6,201 bases of DNA, from positions 1-6,201 of the forward strand of contig JAAENB010000575.1 of assembly GCA_024224995.1 (NCBI GenBank). Direction: 5' to 3'. The position numbers and the translations under genes are program-made. The notes beneath the pieces are model-generated. The model worked only from the letters and a program-made list of their open reading frames with translations, was not told the origin of the DNA and searched no databases. The DNA comes from a bacterium. GTDB taxonomy: Bacteria > Spirochaetota > UBA4802 > UBA5550. Shown one piece after another: positions 4,798 to 6,201 of the stretch; position 1 is the stretch's first letter, and each line of letters starts with the position of its first letter.

Positions 4798-6048
4798 CTG
4801 TCAATAATTCCTGGAAAATCCGCCAAAATCTTTTCCACTTCATCAACATTATAGGCCAGGACATGTTCACGTAAATTATTGCTGTAATCAATAAGAGGCT
4901 GAATTCTGTACTCCTTGGCCATTCCCCTGAGTTGTCCGGCAAAATCTTCAACATCATCCATTATCAGGATATCATTTATATCCTTCCATATGGGCATAAA
5001 CGAAGTTTCCATTGCCATAATTATTTGAGGGCATATGAACTTTTGTTTCTTCTGAAACTGCTTCTGACTGCTGTTCCTTAACCGGATTTTCTGCTGCTTT
5101 CGTATAAGGCAAAAATCTTTTCAGTTCTGATATTAACTGCGTTTTATTGACCGGTTTTCCTAAATATCCGTCAAACAGAGTTCTGATCTTTTTTTCTTCC
5201 TCTCTTGTTATGGAACCGGCTAAGGCAATCACAGGAATATCCTTATATTTCTCATCATTTTTTATGTATTGTGTTACTTCATAACCGTCTTTGTCCGGCA
5301 TTTTCAAATCCATCAGTATTACATCAGGATTTTCGATTTTCAGCATATCCAGGAATATATCACCGCTGTTTGCCTCTGTTACTGTAATATATGTATGCTC
5401 CAAATGTTTTTTTACCAACTCAATGTTATACTCAGTATCATCAACTGCCATAATCTCCGAGGGTTTGAATTCAACAGGTATTTCAGATGATTCATAAAAA
5501 ATATCAGCAAGCTCTGTTTTTCCAACAACTTGAACCTGGGAAAAAAGGACTTTGAATTTGCTCCCCCGGCCAACTTCACTTTCAACAGATATCTTGCCAT
5601 TCATCATTTCAACAAGCCTTTTGGTTATTGACAGTCCCAGGCCCGTTCCTTCATATTCCCTGTCTGCCTTGCCGTCCTGCTGCCGGAAACTCTCAAAAAT
5701 CACTTTTTGCTGATCACCGGGAATCCCGATTCCTGTGTCCTCAACTTCAAAAATAACAGAAATCTTGTTCCCGGCTTTGTCATCACAATAAACAGACACT
5801 TTGACATATCCTTGGGATGTGAATTTGACAGCATTGCTGATCAGGTTGACTAAAATCTGCCTGATCCTGATTTCGTCTGACATTAATATGCCTGGTATGT
5901 TTGTGTGCAGATTTAATTCCAGACCTTTTTCAGTTGCTTTCTGTAAAAATGCCTGTCCTGCTTCATTCACTGACAGTTCAACATCAACAGGCTCTGACCG
6001 TATTTGCATTCTGCCTGTCTCTATTTTCGACAAATGGGAACTGACAAG
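4770..6048 (-). pseudogene. Hybrid histidine kinase remnant, 5'-truncated and frameshifted
   Basis: Reading leftward, homology starts abruptly at LSKIETGRM (codons from 6033), which is the end of the dimerisation helix of a HisKA kinase. The sensor part and the phosphoaccepting His are absent, and an in-frame TAA lies at 6049-6051. The ATPase domain follows, complete: N-box NLISNAVKFT (63-72 counted from TTG 6033), G1 DTGIGIP (99-105), FESFRQQD and G2 GTGLGLS (129-135). A receiver domain comes next, with D198-D199, phosphoacceptor D242 in VILMDLKMP and K293 in LGKP; the usual switch Thr is Ala272 (IALAG). This frame ends at 4972. The natural C-terminal helical domain (FMPIWKDINDILIMDDVEDFA onward) continues in another frame to 4770. 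Removing one base from the T4 run at 5041-5044 joins the two frames. The final codons lie in the heptamer array. Activity as a kinase is unlikely without the His. Confidence 0.8.
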
Positions 6049-6051
6049 TTA

Positions 6052-6188
6052 AAACCCACCTTATCCCTACAACGACACTTATATTGTAGCGAAGTTGCAG
6101 GATTTTGTCAAACTTTCTGATTTTGCTGTATTTGTTTATAATAATTTGATATGCATGGCTCTCAAAAATTATAAGGAGGCCATACTGT
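6052..6188. other. Non-coding junction between the kinase remnant and a new gene
   Basis: No reading frame is seen. An inverted repeat CTACAA (6067-6072) with TTGTAG (6084-6089) lies just beyond the point where kinase homology ends. TATAAT at 6137-6142 is a perfect -10 hexamer; the best -35 at a 17-base spacing is TTTCTG (6114-6119), weak. The kinase sequence being cut at about 6034-6051 suggests that the DNA from here rightward was brought in by insertion or rearrangement. Confidence 0.45.
6137..6179 (+). promoter_or_regulatory. Candidate -10 box and ribosome binding site for the rightmost gene
   Basis: TATAAT at 6137-6142 is followed by AAGGAGG at 6173-6179, nine bases before ATG 6189. The ribosome binding site is strong; the promoter is only suggested because its -35 is poor. 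Confidence 0.45.
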
Positions 6189-6201
6189 ATGTTACCGGAA
6201 T
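6189..6201 (+). CDS. Start of a gene running off the window
   Basis: ATG 6189 is preceded by a strong AAGGAGG (6173-6179) at good spacing, and the codons read M-L-P-E before the window ends. Nothing can be said of its function. Its position just beyond a truncated gene would suit a mobile-element gene, but that is speculation. Confidence 0.5.

Noticed and set aside
4972..5018. Programmed frameshift or separate overlapping gene from ATG 5018
   Set aside because: No ribosome binding site precedes 5018, the domain continues upstream of it (CPQII), and no slippery heptamer is evident; a simple indel explains it better.

Overview
The window looks like a gene-sparse, repeat-rich stretch of a Gram-negative, probably anaerobic deltaproteobacterial genome. 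I infer a Desulfobacterota member (Desulfobacterales/Desulfonema-like), but cannot place it further from sequence alone. The basis is the protein flavour: DHH proteins of the type often annotated 'exopolyphosphatase-related' in Geobacter-like and sulfate-reducing bacteria, and a hybrid kinase ending in a short all-alpha domain of a sort I associate with that group. Moderate GC genes set in AT-rich, palindrome-rich intergenic DNA fit too. No rRNA, tRNA or CRISPR array was seen.

Layout, left to right. 1-358: gene-free, with a 31-bp imperfect inverted repeat and a perfect 14-bp hairpin. 359-1712: a two-gene unit on the + strand, a small membrane-anchored protein overlapped by 11 bases by an HD-domain phosphohydrolase. 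1713-2301: gene-free, with a 163-bp AT-rich imperfect inverted-repeat element (MITE-like). 2302-2463: a 53-residue charged helical protein with a good ribosome binding site. 2464-2776: a long untranslated stretch with a possible promoter, a strong Shine-Dalgarno sequence that precedes no obvious gene, and a run of mutually exclusive small hairpins. 2777-4678: tandem duplicated DHH/DHHA1 phosphoesterases, about 81% identical. 4668-4797: a GTGAGAA heptamer array facing its own inverted copy, forming the convergent junction. 4770-6051, - strand: the C-terminal part of a hybrid histidine kinase, cut at its 5' end and frameshifted near its 3' end, called a pseudogene. 6052-6201: a short promoter-like region and the first codons of a + strand gene leaving the window.

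The functional theme, inferred only, is phosphoryl hydrolysis: an HD hydrolase and two DHH hydrolases lie on the same strand, but gaps of several hundred bases argue against a single operon. The substrates cannot be read from the sequence. The most unusual structures are the heptamer inverted array, which supplies the stop codons of both converging reading frames, and the alternating-hairpin leader before the DHH pair. I did not find convincing evidence for a wholly new multi-gene system.
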